DNA from: Exobacillus caeni
GTDB taxonomy: Bacteria > Bacillota > Bacilli > Bacillales > Guptibacillaceae
Length of the DNA stretch: 34,888 nt
Assembly (NCBI RefSeq): GCF_005747095.1
Contig: NZ_SWLG01000028.1
Span: forward strand, 1 to 34,888
Direction: 5' to 3'
In this document: in pieces, positions 10,861-19,791 of the stretch
Numbering within the stretch: position 1 is the first letter of the stretch
Layout of the letters: each line of letters starts with the position of its first letter
Made by a program: the position numbers and the translations under genes
Notes under the pieces: generated by a model
The model's input: the letters and a program-made list of their open reading frames with translations, nothing else
What the model was told of the DNA's origin: nothing
Database searches by the model: none

Positions 10861-11018
10861 TGTTGAGATAGCGTCGGAGTTCATTCCTAACGTGAAGTTT
10901 CTTAAGCTACGAAAAGAACCTAAAAAAAAGAATGAAAAGAAGTCTAACGGATTTTTTTTCGGAGGGAGAGCTTAACTTTTTTAAAAAAGCTATATTAAAA
11001 GAGGAAGTAAAAACAAAC

Positions 11019-11048
11019 TTGACAATTAACGGTGGTCCTCCTTATAAT
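11019..11048 (+). promoter_or_regulatory. Sigma-A promoter of rpmH
   Basis: TTGACA (11019-11024), 18-base spacer, TATAAT (11043-11048). Both hexamers are perfect. The rpmH start codon lies 48 bases after the -10 hexamer. It probably also feeds rnpA and the genes after it through partial readthrough. Confidence 0.88.
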
Positions 11049-11095
11049 TAGTAGGACTGTCTTTATACAGTTTATCCTCAGGGAGGTGTAAATAG

Positions 11096-11230
11096 ATGAA
11101 ACCAACTTTCCAACCAAACAACCGTAAACGTAAGAAAGTTCATGGATTCCGTGCGCGTATGAGTACAAAGAACGGTCGTAAAGTTCTTGCTCGCCGTCGC
11201 AGCAAAGGAAGAAAAGTATTGTCAGCATAA
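11096..11230 (+). CDS. rpmH: 50S ribosomal protein L34
   Basis: This 44-residue, strongly basic protein starts [19 protein letters not shown] and ends GRKVLSA, the typical L34 sequence. It is part of the large ribosomal subunit. It has a GGGAGGTG ribosome-binding site seven bases before the ATG, a perfect promoter upstream and a terminator seven bases after the stop. It is the first gene on the rightward side of oriC, as in most bacteria. It is too short for many gene-finder length cut-offs. Confidence 0.98.
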   Translation: MKPTFQPNNRKRKKVHGFRARMSTKNGRKVLARRRSKGRKVLSA

Positions 11231-11236
11231 GCATAA

Positions 11237-11267
11237 GGCCACTGATCGAGATTCAGTGGTCTTTTTT
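11237..11267 (+). terminator. Terminator after rpmH
   Basis: The 9-bp stem 11237-11245 / 11253-11261 (GGCCACTGA / TCAGTGGTC, one G-T pair) is followed by six T's. It allows rpmH to be expressed far more than rnpA downstream. Confidence 0.88.
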
Positions 11268-11334
11268 CAAGATTTTGTTTATACTGAGAAGGAATTAATC
11301 TGGCCAGCCACAGCTGGTAGGAGTGGATCCTTCA

Positions 11335-11700
11335 ATGAACAAACAGTATCGTATTAAAAAGAACAGTGAGTTTCAGGCCGTTTTTCAAAAAGGAAGATCG
11401 GCAGCGAACAGGCAATTTGTACTGTATGTATTAGAACGGTCGGATCAGGAGCATTTCCGGCTCGGATTATCAGTCAGCAAAAAGGTTGGCAATGCAGTAA
11501 CAAGAAATCGAGTGAAACGGCTGGTGAAGGAAGCTTTCCATCAAATGGAAGAGGACATAAAGGTTCCTTTTGATTTCGTAGTCATCGCTCGCAAACCTGC
11601 AGTTGATCTGGATTTTGAAATGGTAAAAAGCAGTTTGAAGCATGTGTTGAAGCGTGCAAAAATAGTAAAAGGGAAACGAAGCGGCCCGAAAAAAGGGTGA
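11335..11700 (+). CDS. rnpA: Ribonuclease P protein component
   Basis: This is the protein subunit of RNase P, which trims the 5' leader of tRNA precursors together with the catalytic RNA. At 121 residues it has the usual length. The RNR signature is visible in KKVGNAVTRNRVKRLVKEAF, along with FVLYVLER and the start KQYRIKKNSEFQ. The ATG at 11335 is chosen. The GTG at 11323 would overlap the AGGAGTG ribosome-binding site, although the spacing to the ATG (about 11 bases) is a little long. It is followed by yidD after six bases. Confidence 0.96.
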   Translation: MNKQYRIKKNSEFQAVFQKGRSAANRQFVLYVLERSDQEHFRLGLSVSKKVGNAVTRNRVKRLVKEAFHQMEEDIKVPFDFVVIARKPAVDLDFEMVKSSLKHVLKRAKIVKGKRSGPKKG

Positions 11701-11706
11701 TGTATC

Positions 11707-11928
11707 ATGAAGAAGATTTTTATAGGGGTTATTCGAGGGTACCAAAAATTTATTTCCCCTTTAAAACCACCCACTTGCAGATTTTATCCAACGTGTTCCC
11801 ACTACAGCATGGAAGCTTACCAGAAGCATGGTGCATTAAAAGGAACATGGTTAACGATCGTTCGTTTACTTAAATGTCATCCGTTTCATCCGGGAGGAAT
11901 TGACGAGGTTCCGGAGAAAAAGAAATAA
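11707..11928 (+). CDS. yidD: Membrane protein insertion efficiency factor YidD
   Basis: This 73-residue member of the YidD/Hlp family carries the conserved [14 protein letters not shown] and [13 protein letters not shown] motifs. YidD proteins are peripheral membrane proteins thought to help YidC-dependent insertion. An N-terminal amphipathic stretch ([18 protein letters not shown]) fits membrane association. It lies between rnpA and spoIIIJ, the usual order, with GGGTGA shortly before the ATG. Confidence 0.95.
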   Translation: MKKIFIGVIRGYQKFISPLKPPTCRFYPTCSHYSMEAYQKHGALKGTWLTIVRLLKCHPFHPGGIDEVPEKKK

Positions 11929-11979
11929 TGTATTGATACATACATTTGTCGCTACATGAGTTGCAAGGAGGATATTGGT

Positions 11980-12750
11980 GTGAAGAAAAAGCTAACTCTG
12001 GCTTTTCTTTTAATTGGATTGGTTGCATTACTGACTGGTTGTAATGTCAATGAACCGATTACAAGTGAGAGTACAGGATTTTGGAATGAATTTGTCGTAT
12101 ATCCGCTTTCCTGGGTATTAACTCAAGTTGCTGAGTTTTTCGGCGGGAACTATGGTCTGGCAATCATTATCGTAACGCTGTTAATCAGAACGCTTTTGCT
12201 ACCTTTAATGATTAAGCAAACAAGAAGTTCAAAAGCGATGCAGGCACTTCAGCCTGAGATGAAAAAACTTCGTGAAAAATACAGCTCAAAAGACCAGGAA
12301 ACACAACAGAAGCTTCAGAAAGAAATGATGGAGCTTTTCCAGACACATGGCGTTAATCCGCTTGCAGGCTGTTTGCCAATTTTAGTGCAGATGCCGATCT
12401 TACTTGGTTTTTATCATTCCATTATGAGAACAGGCGAAATTGCGTCCCATAACTTCCTATGGTTCAGCCTTGGAGAACCGGATATCATACTTGCAGTGAC
12501 TGCCGGTGTGACGACGTTTATCCAACAGAAAATTATGATGGGCGGAGCAGAGGGTGCTGCTGCTAACCCACAGATGAAAATGATGCTTTATATAATGCCG
12601 GTTATGATCGTCGTATTTGCGATAAGTTTTCCAGCGGCATTATCCCTCTATTGGGTAATTGGTAATCTGTTTATGATTGTTCAAACTTACTTCATTACAG
12701 GACCAAAAATTCAATCTGATAGTCCAAAAACAGGGGGCGCGAAAAAGTGA
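11980..12750 (+). CDS. spoIIIJ: Membrane protein insertase YidC/SpoIIIJ
   Basis: This is a YidC/Oxa1-family insertase that places proteins in the membrane. The SpoIIIJ form also supports the sporulation-specific SpoIIIA/SpoIIQ apparatus. The product is 256 residues. It has a lipoprotein signal peptide with lipobox LLTGC, so Cys21 is the predicted lipidated residue. The hydrophilic-groove arginine is Arg70 in [26 protein letters not shown] and [16 protein letters not shown] are typical membrane segments. The GTG at 11980 is preferred over the ATG at 11956, because AAGGAGG lies between them, eight bases before the GTG, and the signal peptide then starts correctly. Its stop overlaps the jag start by four bases (GTGA). 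Confidence 0.96.
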   Translation: MKKKLTLAFLLIGLVALLTGCNVNEPITSESTGFWNEFVVYPLSWVLTQVAEFFGGNYGLAIIIVTLLIRTLLLPLMIKQTRSSKAMQALQPEMKKLREKYSSKDQETQQKLQKEMMELFQTHGVNPLAGCLPILVQMPILLGFYHSIMRTGEIASHNFLWFSLGEPDIILAVTAGVTTFIQQKIMMGGAEGAAANPQMKMMLYIMPVMIVVFAISFPAALSLYWVIGNLFMIVQTYFITGPKIQSDSPKTGGAKK

Positions 12751-13370
12751 AAAGCGTAACGGTAACGGGAAAAACTGTTGAAGAAGCCATTGGAGCAGCA
12801 TTGACCCAACTAGGGACTGATAGAGAAAAAGTGACGGTTACTGTTAGAGAAGAGCCGAAAAAGGGTTTTTTCGGACTTGGAGGTAAACCGGCGATTGTAG
12901 AAGTATCTGAAAAGCCGGACCCATTCACAGAATCTCAAAAATTTTTACATGAAGTCACCAGGAAAATGGGTATTTCGATTGAAATCGATGCTTCAAGAAA
13001 AGACCACGATTTATATTTCAACCTTTCTGGTGAGAAGATTGCGATCTTGATTGGAAAAAGGGGACAAACGTTAAATTCCCTGCAATACTTGACCAATTTA
13101 GTTGCAAACCGCTTTTCTGATCAATATGTAAGAGTTGTATTAGATGCGGAAAATTACCGTGAAAGAAGAAAAGAAACGCTGCAACAGCTGGCGAATCGCC
13201 TCGCTGAAAAAGCGATTCAGACAAATCGAAGCGTCCAGTTAGAACCGATGCCGTCGCTTGAACGGAAAGTTATCCATATGGCACTAAAAGAAAGAAAAGG
13301 GATCTCCACTCATTCGGATGGAAAAGAACCTCATCGCCGTGTCATAATCGTACCTGAAAAAAATAATTAA
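12747..13370 (+). CDS. jag: RNA-binding protein Jag (KhpB)
   Basis: This 207-residue protein has three domains. The Jag-N domain has the [11 protein letters not shown] motif at about residues 39-50. A KH domain with GKRG (in [17 protein letters not shown]) follows, then a C-terminal R3H domain ([12 protein letters not shown]). KhpB binds RNA, usually with KhpA, and affects cell-wall growth in related species. The start is the GTG that overlaps the spoIIIJ stop, which indicates translational coupling. A clear terminator follows the stop, so this ends the rnpA-yidD-spoIIIJ-jag unit. Confidence 0.96.
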   Translation: MKSVTVTGKTVEEAIGAALTQLGTDREKVTVTVREEPKKGFFGLGGKPAIVEVSEKPDPFTESQKFLHEVTRKMGISIEIDASRKDHDLYFNLSGEKIAILIGKRGQTLNSLQYLTNLVANRFSDQYVRVVLDAENYRERRKETLQQLANRLAEKAIQTNRSVQLEPMPSLERKVIHMALKERKGISTHSDGKEPHRRVIIVPEKNN

Positions 13371-13374
13371 GATT

Positions 13375-13402
13375 CCTCAGGCTCCACGCCTGGGGTTTTT
13401 TT
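13375..13402 (+). terminator. Terminator after jag
   Basis: The stem CCTCAGGC (13375-13382) / GCCTGGGG (13388-13395) with a five-base loop is followed by seven T's. It ends the unit that begins at rpmH. Confidence 0.88.
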
Positions 13403-13545
13403 ATTGGCCATCATTTGGGGGAAGTTTAAGTGGATTTTCTGTGAAAAACCCTATTGGATAGAAAGGTAGATGTCCTTTATACCACTGAGGTGAGTGAGCG
13501 TTCTTTATTTCTTTTTTAAAGAAAATCAGTTAAACTAAAAGGTAT

Positions 13546-13587
13546 TGTGGATAGTTGTGTCTTCTGAAAGTTATCCACTGTGGATAA
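13546..13587. other. DnaA-box cluster upstream of mnmE
   Basis: A perfect DnaA box TGTGGATAA (13579-13587) abuts an opposed TTATCCACT (13571-13579). The two form a symmetric site with arms TTATCCAC and GTGGATAA around one central T. A third box, TGTGGATAG (13546-13554), lies 16 bases away. B. subtilis is known to have DnaA-box clusters outside oriC, one of them in the jag-trmE gap, so this is probably a conserved site affecting DnaA availability or mnmE transcription. The remainder of the 367-base jag-mnmE gap holds the jag terminator and A/T-rich DNA, with no promoter I can call confidently. Confidence 0.8.
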
Positions 13588-13737
13588 TTGGTTAAACTAA
13601 TAAACGAGACTATCTTTTTCTATAAGAAAGCAGTATGGTATCCTGTGTTGTTAGGATAGAAAAGGAATGGTGTTTGAGTGATAAAAGTTTTACTGATTGA
13701 TATATGCTATGTTTTTTAATAAGTGAGGTGTAAGTTG

Positions 13738-15117
13738 ATGGAGCATGATACAATTGCTGCCATTTCAACTCCGATGGGAGAAGGAGCAATCGCAATCGTA
13801 CGTTTGAGTGGCGATGAGGCGATTAAGATTGCCGACCAACTTTATAGAGGTAAGAAAAAAGCGCTTAAAGAAGTGGATTCACATACCATTAATTACGGCC
13901 ACCTTATCGATCCGGAAACGAATGAAGTAGCTGAAGAAGTAATGGTTTCTGTGATGAAAGCGCCGCACACCTTTACCAAAGAAGATATTGTTGAAATTAA
14001 CTGTCACGGCGGCCTTGTATCCGTAAACAGAGTGTTGCAGCTTGTCTTGCGGGCAGGCGGACGGCTTGCAGAGCCGGGAGAGTTTACAAAAAGAGCCTTC
14101 TTAAATGGCAGGATCGATTTATCCCAGGCAGAAGCGGTTATCGATCTTATTCGCGCTAAAACCGACAGAGCGATGAACGTGGCGTTAAATCAGATGGAAG
14201 GCCGCCTTTCTAAGCTGATTTCAACATTACGTCAGGAACTCCTCGAAACGGTAGCGCACGTAGAAGTTAATATCGATTATCCTGAATATGATGCAGAAGA
14301 AATGACGCATGATCTGCTGTTAAATAAAATGAAGGATGTCCATCATCATATAGAAAGAATCTTAACGACTGCAAAGCAGGGGAAAATTTTGCGGGAAGGA
14401 CTGTCGACGGTGATTGTCGGCCGGCCAAACGTTGGAAAATCTTCGTTGCTTAACAGTCTTGTTCATGAAAATAAAGCAATCGTAACGGACGTACCGGGAA
14501 CGACCCGGGATGTAATTGAAGAGTACGTGAATGTAAGAGGTGTGCCGTTAAGGCTTGTCGATACAGCCGGGATCCGGGAAACAGAAGATATCGTGGAACG
14601 GATTGGGGTAGAACGTTCCCGTAAAGTTCTAAAGGAAGCGGACTTAATTTTACTTGTTTTAAATTATAGCGATGAACTTACTCATGAAGATGAACAGTTA
14701 TTCGAAGCCGTAAAAGGCATGGATGTTATCGTAATCGTGAATAAAACAGATTTGCCGGAGAAAATTGATATGGATAGAGTAAAGGAAATAGCACAGGAAC
14801 ATCCTGTAGTAACAACGTCCCTTCTTAAAGAAGAAGGAGTAGACCAACTGGAAGAGTCCATCTCACAGTTATTCTTTAGAGGGTCTCTTGAAGCACAGGA
14901 TATGACCTATGTTTCGAACTCTCGCCATATTGCACTTTTAGAACAATCGAAATCTACTTTAGAGGATGCGGTTTCTGCAATCGAAAGCGGGCTTCCGGTT
15001 GATATGGCTCAAATCGATATTACACGTACCTGGGAGCTTCTGGGCGAAATTATCGGAGATACGGTATCAGAAAGCCTTATTGACCAACTGTTCTCCCAAT
15101 TTTGCTTAGGTAAATAA
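13738..15117 (+). CDS. mnmE: tRNA uridine-5-carboxymethylaminomethyl modification GTPase MnmE
   Basis: MnmE works with MnmG to modify the wobble uridine U34 of certain tRNAs. At 459 residues it has the length of the B. subtilis protein. The N-terminal folate-binding domain ([20 protein letters not shown]) leads into helices and an inserted Ras-like G domain: G1 [10 protein letters not shown]2 TTRD, G3 DTAG, G4 NKTD. The protein ends in FCLGK, which retains the essential C-terminal cysteine motif. The ATG at 13738 is used because GAGGTG lies seven bases upstream. The in-frame extension to 13723 has no site. Confidence 0.97.
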   Translation: MEHDTIAAISTPMGEGAIAIVRLSGDEAIKIADQLYRGKKKALKEVDSHTINYGHLIDPETNEVAEEVMVSVMKAPHTFTKEDIVEINCHGGLVSVNRVLQLVLRAGGRLAEPGEFTKRAFLNGRIDLSQAEAVIDLIRAKTDRAMNVALNQMEGRLSKLISTLRQELLETVAHVEVNIDYPEYDAEEMTHDLLLNKMKDVHHHIERILTTAKQGKILREGLSTVIVGRPNVGKSSLLNSLVHENKAIVTDVPGTTRDVIEEYVNVRGVPLRLVDTAGIRETEDIVERIGVERSRKVLKEADLILLVLNYSDELTHEDEQLFEAVKGMDVIVIVNKTDLPEKIDMDRVKEIAQEHPVVTTSLLKEEGVDQLEESISQLFFRGSLEAQDMTYVSNSRHIALLEQSKSTLEDAVSAIESGLPVDMAQIDITRTWELLGEIIGDTVSESLIDQLFSQFCLGK

Positions 15118-15181
15118 AATAAAGTCAACTAACCTGGTTTGTTTTTTATAAAATAATTCAATTAAAAAGGAGGAAAATGCC

Positions 15182-17065
15182 ATGGGTTACAAAGGTGAAT
15201 CCTATGACGTTATTGTTGTCGGTGCCGGGCATGCAGGAGTTGAGGCTGGACTGGCTTCTGCCAGAATGGGCGCCAAGACGTTGATGCTGACACTCAATCT
15301 TGATTCTGTCGCATTTATGCCCTGCAATCCGAGCGTAGGCGGTCCGGCAAAAGGAATCGTCGTTCGTGAAATTGATGCGCTTGGCGGTGAAATGGGTCGA
15401 AATATCGATAAGACCCATATTCAGATGCGGATGTTAAACACAGGTAAAGGCCCTGCTGTGCGTGCGTTGCGTGCACAGGCGGACAAAGTGCTTTACCAGA
15501 GTGAGATGAAAAAAACACTTGAGCAAGAAGAGAATCTTACACTGTTGCAAGGAATGGTGGAAAGATTAATAGTTGAAGATGGCGTTTGTAAAGGTGTCGT
15601 TACCAAAACTGGAGCGGAATATGATGCGAAAGCTGTTATTCTTACTACCGGAACTTTCCTGAGAGGGAAAATAATAATCGGGGACCTTTCTTATGAAAGC
15701 GGTCCGAACAATATGCAGCCATCGATTAATCTTTCTTATCACTTACAGGAATTAGGCTTTGATATGGTTCGGTTTAAAACGGGAACTCCTCCAAGAGTGA
15801 ACAATAAATCAATCGATTACAGCAAAGCGGAAATCCAACCTGGCGATGAAGAACCAAGAGCATTCTCTTATGAAACAACAAAGTATATCACCGATCAATT
15901 ACCATGCTGGCTGACATATACAGGTGAAGAAACACATGAGTTAATCAATTCTAACCTGCACCGCTCTCCTATGTATTCAGGAATGATAGAAGGGACGGGC
16001 CCACGTTATTGCCCTAGCATCGAGGATAAAATCGTTCGTTTCAATGATAAGCCGCGGCACCAGATTTTCCTGGAACCAGAAGGCCGTGATACGAATGAAG
16101 TGTACGTGCAGGGACTTTCCACAAGCTTGCCGGAGGATTTGCAGCGGAAAATTCTTGCAACAATTCCAGGATTAGAAAAGGCGGAGATGATGAGAGCAGG
16201 CTATGCGATTGAATATGATGCGATCGTGCCAACTCAGCTATGGCCGTCCCTGGAAACAAAACGGATTCAGAATCTATTTACAGCAGGGCAATTAAACGGA
16301 ACTTCTGGATATGAAGAAGCTGCAGGACAGGGCATTATGGCTGGAATCAACGCTGCGAGGAAAGTTCAGGATAAAGAACCGGTAATTCTTGACCGTTCTC
16401 AGGCTTATATTGGTGTATTGATTGATGACCTTGTCACAAAGGGAACGAATGAACCGTATCGTTTGTTGACATCTCGTGCGGAGTACCGCTTATTGCTTCG
16501 TCATGATAATGCTGATTTGCGACTGACTGATTTAGGTTATGAAATCGGATTTATCAAACAGGAACGATTTGATCGTTTTACTAAAAAGAAAGAGCAGATT
16601 GAGGCGGAAAAGAAGCGCCTGGAAAAGGTTATTGTCAAACCAACACCTGAAGTGCAGGAAAAACTCCGTAATGCAGGGGTAACCGAATTAAAAGATGCGA
16701 CTTCTGCAGCGACCTTGCTTAAACGGCCTGAGGTAACATATGGCCTGCTTGCCCAGCTGGGAGTCGGAGAAGAAGTTTCAGATGAGGTAGCCGAGCAGGT
16801 AGAAATCCAAACAAAATATGCCGGATATATCGAGAAACAGTTACAGCAGGTTGATCGTATGAAGAAAATGGATGAGAAAAAGATTCCTGAAGATATCGAC
16901 TACTTTGCAATTCAAGGCCTTGCGAATGAAGCAAAGCAAAAGCTTAATGAAGTTCGACCGCTATCCATTGGCCAGGCTTCCAGGGTTTCCGGTGTTAATC
17001 CATCAGATATCTCGATCTTACTTGTTTATATTGAACAGGGGAAAATCGCTAGAGTTGGAAAATAA
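15182..17065 (+). CDS. mnmG: tRNA uridine-5-carboxymethylaminomethyl modification enzyme MnmG (GidA)
   Basis: This FAD-dependent partner of MnmE forms the cmnm5 group on tRNA U34. The 627 residues match the family. The N-terminal Rossmann FAD motif is [21 protein letters not shown]. It is followed by the conserved cysteine block [13 protein letters not shown] and by [13 protein letters not shown] further on. The C-terminal helical region ([29 protein letters not shown]) is the MnmE- and tRNA-contacting domain. AGGAGG lies eight bases before the ATG. It follows mnmE by 64 bases and precedes rsmG by 18. Confidence 0.97.
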   Translation: MGYKGESYDVIVVGAGHAGVEAGLASARMGAKTLMLTLNLDSVAFMPCNPSVGGPAKGIVVREIDALGGEMGRNIDKTHIQMRMLNTGKGPAVRALRAQADKVLYQSEMKKTLEQEENLTLLQGMVERLIVEDGVCKGVVTKTGAEYDAKAVILTTGTFLRGKIIIGDLSYESGPNNMQPSINLSYHLQELGFDMVRFKTGTPPRVNNKSIDYSKAEIQPGDEEPRAFSYETTKYITDQLPCWLTYTGEETHELINSNLHRSPMYSGMIEGTGPRYCPSIEDKIVRFNDKPRHQIFLEPEGRDTNEVYVQGLSTSLPEDLQRKILATIPGLEKAEMMRAGYAIEYDAIVPTQLWPSLETKRIQNLFTAGQLNGTSGYEEAAGQGIMAGINAARKVQDKEPVILDRSQAYIGVLIDDLVTKGTNEPYRLLTSRAEYRLLLRHDNADLRLTDLGYEIGFIKQERFDRFTKKKEQIEAEKKRLEKVIVKPTPEVQEKLRNAGVTELKDATSAATLLKRPEVTYGLLAQLGVGEEVSDEVAEQVEIQTKYAGYIEKQLQQVDRMKKMDEKKIPEDIDYFAIQGLANEAKQKLNEVRPLSIGQASRVSGVNPSDISILLVYIEQGKIARVGK

Positions 17066-17083
17066 CCAAAAAGTAGGGATTTG

Positions 17084-17797
17084 ATGAACGAAGAACAATT
17101 TCAAAAGCTGCTTCAGGAAAAGGGGATCTCCCTTACTCCTGAGCAGGTAAAACAGTTTGAAATCTATTATGAGACACTTGTGGAATGGAATGAAAAAATG
17201 AACCTTACTGCCATTACCGAGAGGGAGGAAGTATACGAAAAACACTTCTATGATTCGATTATGGCAGCCTTTACGTTTGACTTCTCTAAATCTCTTTCTG
17301 TTTGTGATGTAGGTGCGGGAGCGGGATTCCCGAGTCTTCCTCTAAAGATTTGCTATCCAGACCTTAAAGTTACGATTGTTGATTCATTGAAAAAGCGAAT
17401 CGGTTTTTTGGATCATCTTGTTGAACAGCTTGGATTAAAAAACGTTTCTCTTTTTCATGATCGTGCAGAACAATTCGGCAAGAACAAGTCGTTCCGGGAA
17501 AGCTTTGATGTTGTTACTGCAAGAGCAGTAGCCCGTTTATCCGTTTTAAGTGAACTGTGCATGCCTTTAGTGAAGGTGGACGGCAAATTTCTTGTTTTAA
17601 AAGGGCCTAACGCCATGGATGAAGTAGCAGATGCTGAAAATGCCATTAAAATTTTAGGTGGAGAAATTATAGATTCTAAGCAAATGGTACTTCCTAATGA
17701 AGGAAGCGAGAGAAGTTTCATTACGATCCGAAAAGTGAAGAAAACGCCAAATAAATATCCAAGAAAAGCAGGAACGCCTAATAAAGAACCATTATAA
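17084..17797 (+). CDS. rsmG: 16S rRNA (guanine-N7) methyltransferase RsmG (GidB)
   Basis: This S-adenosylmethionine-dependent enzyme methylates N7 of a guanine in the 530 loop of 16S rRNA. Loss of it gives low-level streptomycin resistance in several bacteria. The product is 237 residues. The SAM-binding motif is [17 protein letters not shown], then [14 protein letters not shown], with [12 protein letters not shown] later. The ATG at 17084 is preceded by TAGGG. The TTG directly before it would add one residue. It is probably co-transcribed with mnmG. Confidence 0.96.
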   Translation: MNEEQFQKLLQEKGISLTPEQVKQFEIYYETLVEWNEKMNLTAITEREEVYEKHFYDSIMAAFTFDFSKSLSVCDVGAGAGFPSLPLKICYPDLKVTIVDSLKKRIGFLDHLVEQLGLKNVSLFHDRAEQFGKNKSFRESFDVVTARAVARLSVLSELCMPLVKVDGKFLVLKGPNAMDEVADAENAIKILGGEIIDSKQMVLPNEGSERSFITIRKVKKTPNKYPRKAGTPNKEPL

Positions 17798-17838
17798 AAT
17801 TCCATAGTGGATGTTACAACGTGAAAAAAGACAAAGGA

Positions 17839-17867
17839 TTGTTTTTAGAAACGGTTCAACGTATAAT
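17839..17867 (+). promoter_or_regulatory. Probable sigma-A promoter of noc
   Basis: TTGTTT (17839-17844), 17-base spacer, TATAAT (17862-17867). It lies in the 248-base rsmG-noc gap and gives a leader of about 170 bases. That leader contains an interrupted inverted repeat at 17948-17979 (CACTTATGGAA / TTCCA...TAAGTG). Confidence 0.65.
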
Positions 17868-18045
17868 TCATTGTTGGTGAGGAACTTATTCGTTTTTTAC
17901 TTCTTAGAAAGGGTTGTTTCTTATTTGTTTTCTTGAGAGCGGAATTCACACTTATGGAAACGGATTCCAACTTTAAGTGTTTAGCAGGATTTTTTATAAG
18001 AGATAACGAATGTATAAGGGAGTCGAGTAAAGGTGGTGTTAGGCG

Positions 18046-18882
18046 ATGAAGCATCCGTTTTCACGTCTATTTGGATTAGGGGAAAAAAACGAAGCAATAG
18101 ATAACGAGAACGAGGAAGTGAAGCAAATACGGGTTCAGGATATCGTTCCTAACCGTTTTCAACCTCGTACGATTTTTGTAGATGAACGGATAGAAGAGCT
18201 ATCACAAACAATTAAAACCCATGGAATAATACAACCGATTGTAGTAAGAGAACGGGAAGGAAAGTTTGAAATTATTGCCGGGGAAAGACGCTGGCGTGCA
18301 GTTACAAAGCTTGGCTGGGAGACAATGCCGGCTATTGTAAAAGAATTTAACGATTCCCAGACTGCTTCCATTGCACTGATTGAAAATTTGCAAAGGGAGG
18401 AGTTAACGGCGGTCGAAGAAGCGATGGCATATGCCAAGTTGATCGAAATCCATGGGTTGACCCAGGAAAGCCTTGCACAAAGACTCGGTAAAGGGCAGTC
18501 CACGATCGCAAATAAACTCAGGCTTCTAAAGCTGCCTGAGGCTGTTCAAAATGCCCTGCTGCAAAAAAAGATCACGGAACGCCATGCACGAGCGTTAATT
18601 GCTTTAAAAGACAATAAAGTGCAGGAGAACCTGCTGGAAGAGATTATAGAAAACCAATTGAACGTTAAGCAAACCGAAGAAAGGGTAGTGAGGCTGCTCG
18701 AAGGTAAGAAGAAGCCTCCAAAGCCCCGCAGGAAGTCATTTAGTAAAGATATGAGATTGGCAGTCAACACGATCAGGCAGTCTCTTGATATGGTGGTCGA
18801 AAGTGGATTAACCATCAATACGGATGAAGAAGATCATGATGATTATTATCAATTCACGATTCGCATCCCAAAAAATAAATAG
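18046..18882 (+). CDS. noc: Nucleoid occlusion protein Noc
   Basis: This ParB paralogue binds its own chromosomal sites and keeps the division septum off the nucleoid. It is 278 residues. The N-terminal 13 or so residues ([13 protein letters not shown]) form the short amphipathic membrane-targeting segment typical of Noc. The CTP-binding ParB motif is GERRWRA at 79-85, with ENLQREEL next. The helix-turn-helix region is [26 protein letters not shown]. The extended match to B. subtilis Noc, including KPRRKSFS and the C-terminal IRIPKNK, separates it from ParB. Its own promoter and terminator suggest a single-gene unit. The ribosome-binding site (GGTGGTG) is modest. Confidence 0.96.
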   Translation: MKHPFSRLFGLGEKNEAIDNENEEVKQIRVQDIVPNRFQPRTIFVDERIEELSQTIKTHGIIQPIVVREREGKFEIIAGERRWRAVTKLGWETMPAIVKEFNDSQTASIALIENLQREELTAVEEAMAYAKLIEIHGLTQESLAQRLGKGQSTIANKLRLLKLPEAVQNALLQKKITERHARALIALKDNKVQENLLEEIIENQLNVKQTEERVVRLLEGKKKPPKPRRKSFSKDMRLAVNTIRQSLDMVVESGLTINTDEEDHDDYYQFTIRIPKNK

Positions 18883-18890
18883 TTTCGCTG

Positions 18891-18915
18891 CCCATCTTTG
18901 AAAGGTGGGTTTTTT
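18891..18915 (+). terminator. Terminator after noc
   Basis: The stem CCCATCTT (18891-18898) / AAGGTGGG (18902-18909), including one T-G pair and a three-base loop, is followed by six T's. Confidence 0.88.
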
Positions 18916-18982
18916 GCGCCCCTGAAAAATGAAAGAATAATAGATTATTTTACATAAAGTAGAGTCAAAAGGAAAAAAAACG

Positions 18983-18991
18983 TGATATGAT
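18983..18991 (+). promoter_or_regulatory. Possible extended -10 promoter of soj-spo0J
   Basis: TGATATGAT is an extended -10 element (TGN before TATGAT, 18986-18991). It lies 38 bases before the soj start codon. No good -35 hexamer is visible at 16-18 bases, so the call is tentative. Confidence 0.4.
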
Positions 18992-19029
18992 AAAAAATAG
19001 AAATGGGTTGCAGGAGAGTAGGTGACATC

Positions 19030-19791
19030 TTGTCTAAGATTATAGCGATTGCGAATCAAAAAGGCGGCGTCGGCAAAACGACAACTTCCGTTAATTTGAG
19101 TGCCTGTCTGGCATACCTGGGGAAGAAAGTGCTGCTGGTAGACATTGATCCGCAAGGTAACGCAACAAGCGGTGTTGGGATTGAAAAAGGTGATATTAAT
19201 CAGTGCATTTACGATATACTAGTTGAAGATACGGATGCTAGAGAAACGATACAGGAAACGATCGTAGAAAATCTATCTGTTATTCCGTCAACCATCCAGC
19301 TTGCAGGCGCAGAAATAGAACTTGTTCCGACAATTTCTCGTGAAGTTCGCCTGAAACGTGCACTTAAAAAAATCGAAAAAGACTTTGACTATATTATTAT
19401 TGATTGCCCTCCTTCCCTCGGTTTACTGACAATAAACGCTTTAACCGCTTCAGATGCAGTAATTATCCCTGTTCAATGCGAGTATTATGCACTGGAAGGA
19501 TTAAGCCAGCTGTTAAATACGGTTCGATTAGTCCAAAAGCATCTTAATACAGAACTAATGATTGAAGGAGTTCTGCTTACAATGCTCGATGCCCGTACCA
19601 ATCTGGGGATCCAGGTGATCGAAGAGGTGAAAAAGTATTTCCAGGATAAAGTTTATAAAACGATTATTCCTCGAAATGTAAGATTAGGAGAAGCACCGAG
19701 TCATGGAAAGCCGATCATTGTATATGATCCAAAATCAAGAGGGGCTGAAGTATACTTAGAACTTGCAAAGGAAGTGGTTGCAAATGGCTAG
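19030..19791 (+). CDS. soj: Chromosome partitioning ATPase Soj (ParA)
   Basis: This deviant Walker A ATPase works with ParB and parS in origin segregation and also regulates DnaA in B. subtilis. The start is the TTG at 19030, giving MSKIIAIANQKGGVGKTT and 253 residues, identical in length to B. subtilis Soj. The Walker motif KGGVGKTT lies at 11-18, with VDIDPQGNATSG (A') and IIIDCPPSLG (Walker B region) downstream. AGGTGA is just upstream. The ATG at 19003 would add nine unlikely residues. The end of the gene overlaps the start of spo0J by eight bases. Confidence 0.97.
   Translation: MSKIIAIANQKGGVGKTTTSVNLSACLAYLGKKVLLVDIDPQGNATSGVGIEKGDINQCIYDILVEDTDARETIQETIVENLSVIPSTIQLAGAEIELVPTISREVRLKRALKKIEKDFDYIIIDCPPSLGLLTINALTASDAVIIPVQCEYYALEGLSQLLNTVRLVQKHLNTELMIEGVLLTMLDARTNLGIQVIEEVKKYFQDKVYKTIIPRNVRLGEAPSHGKPIIVYDPKSRGAEVYLELAKEVVANG

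Noticed and set aside
10520-10975. A 151-codon open frame on the plus strand in the dnaA-rpmH gap
   Set aside because: No ribosome-binding site, no recognisable domain, and most of it is the translation of two inverted repeat copies. Treated as spurious.
13268-13280. A DnaA-box-like TTATCCATA inside jag
   Set aside because: A single one-mismatch box within coding sequence, with no neighbours; expected by chance.
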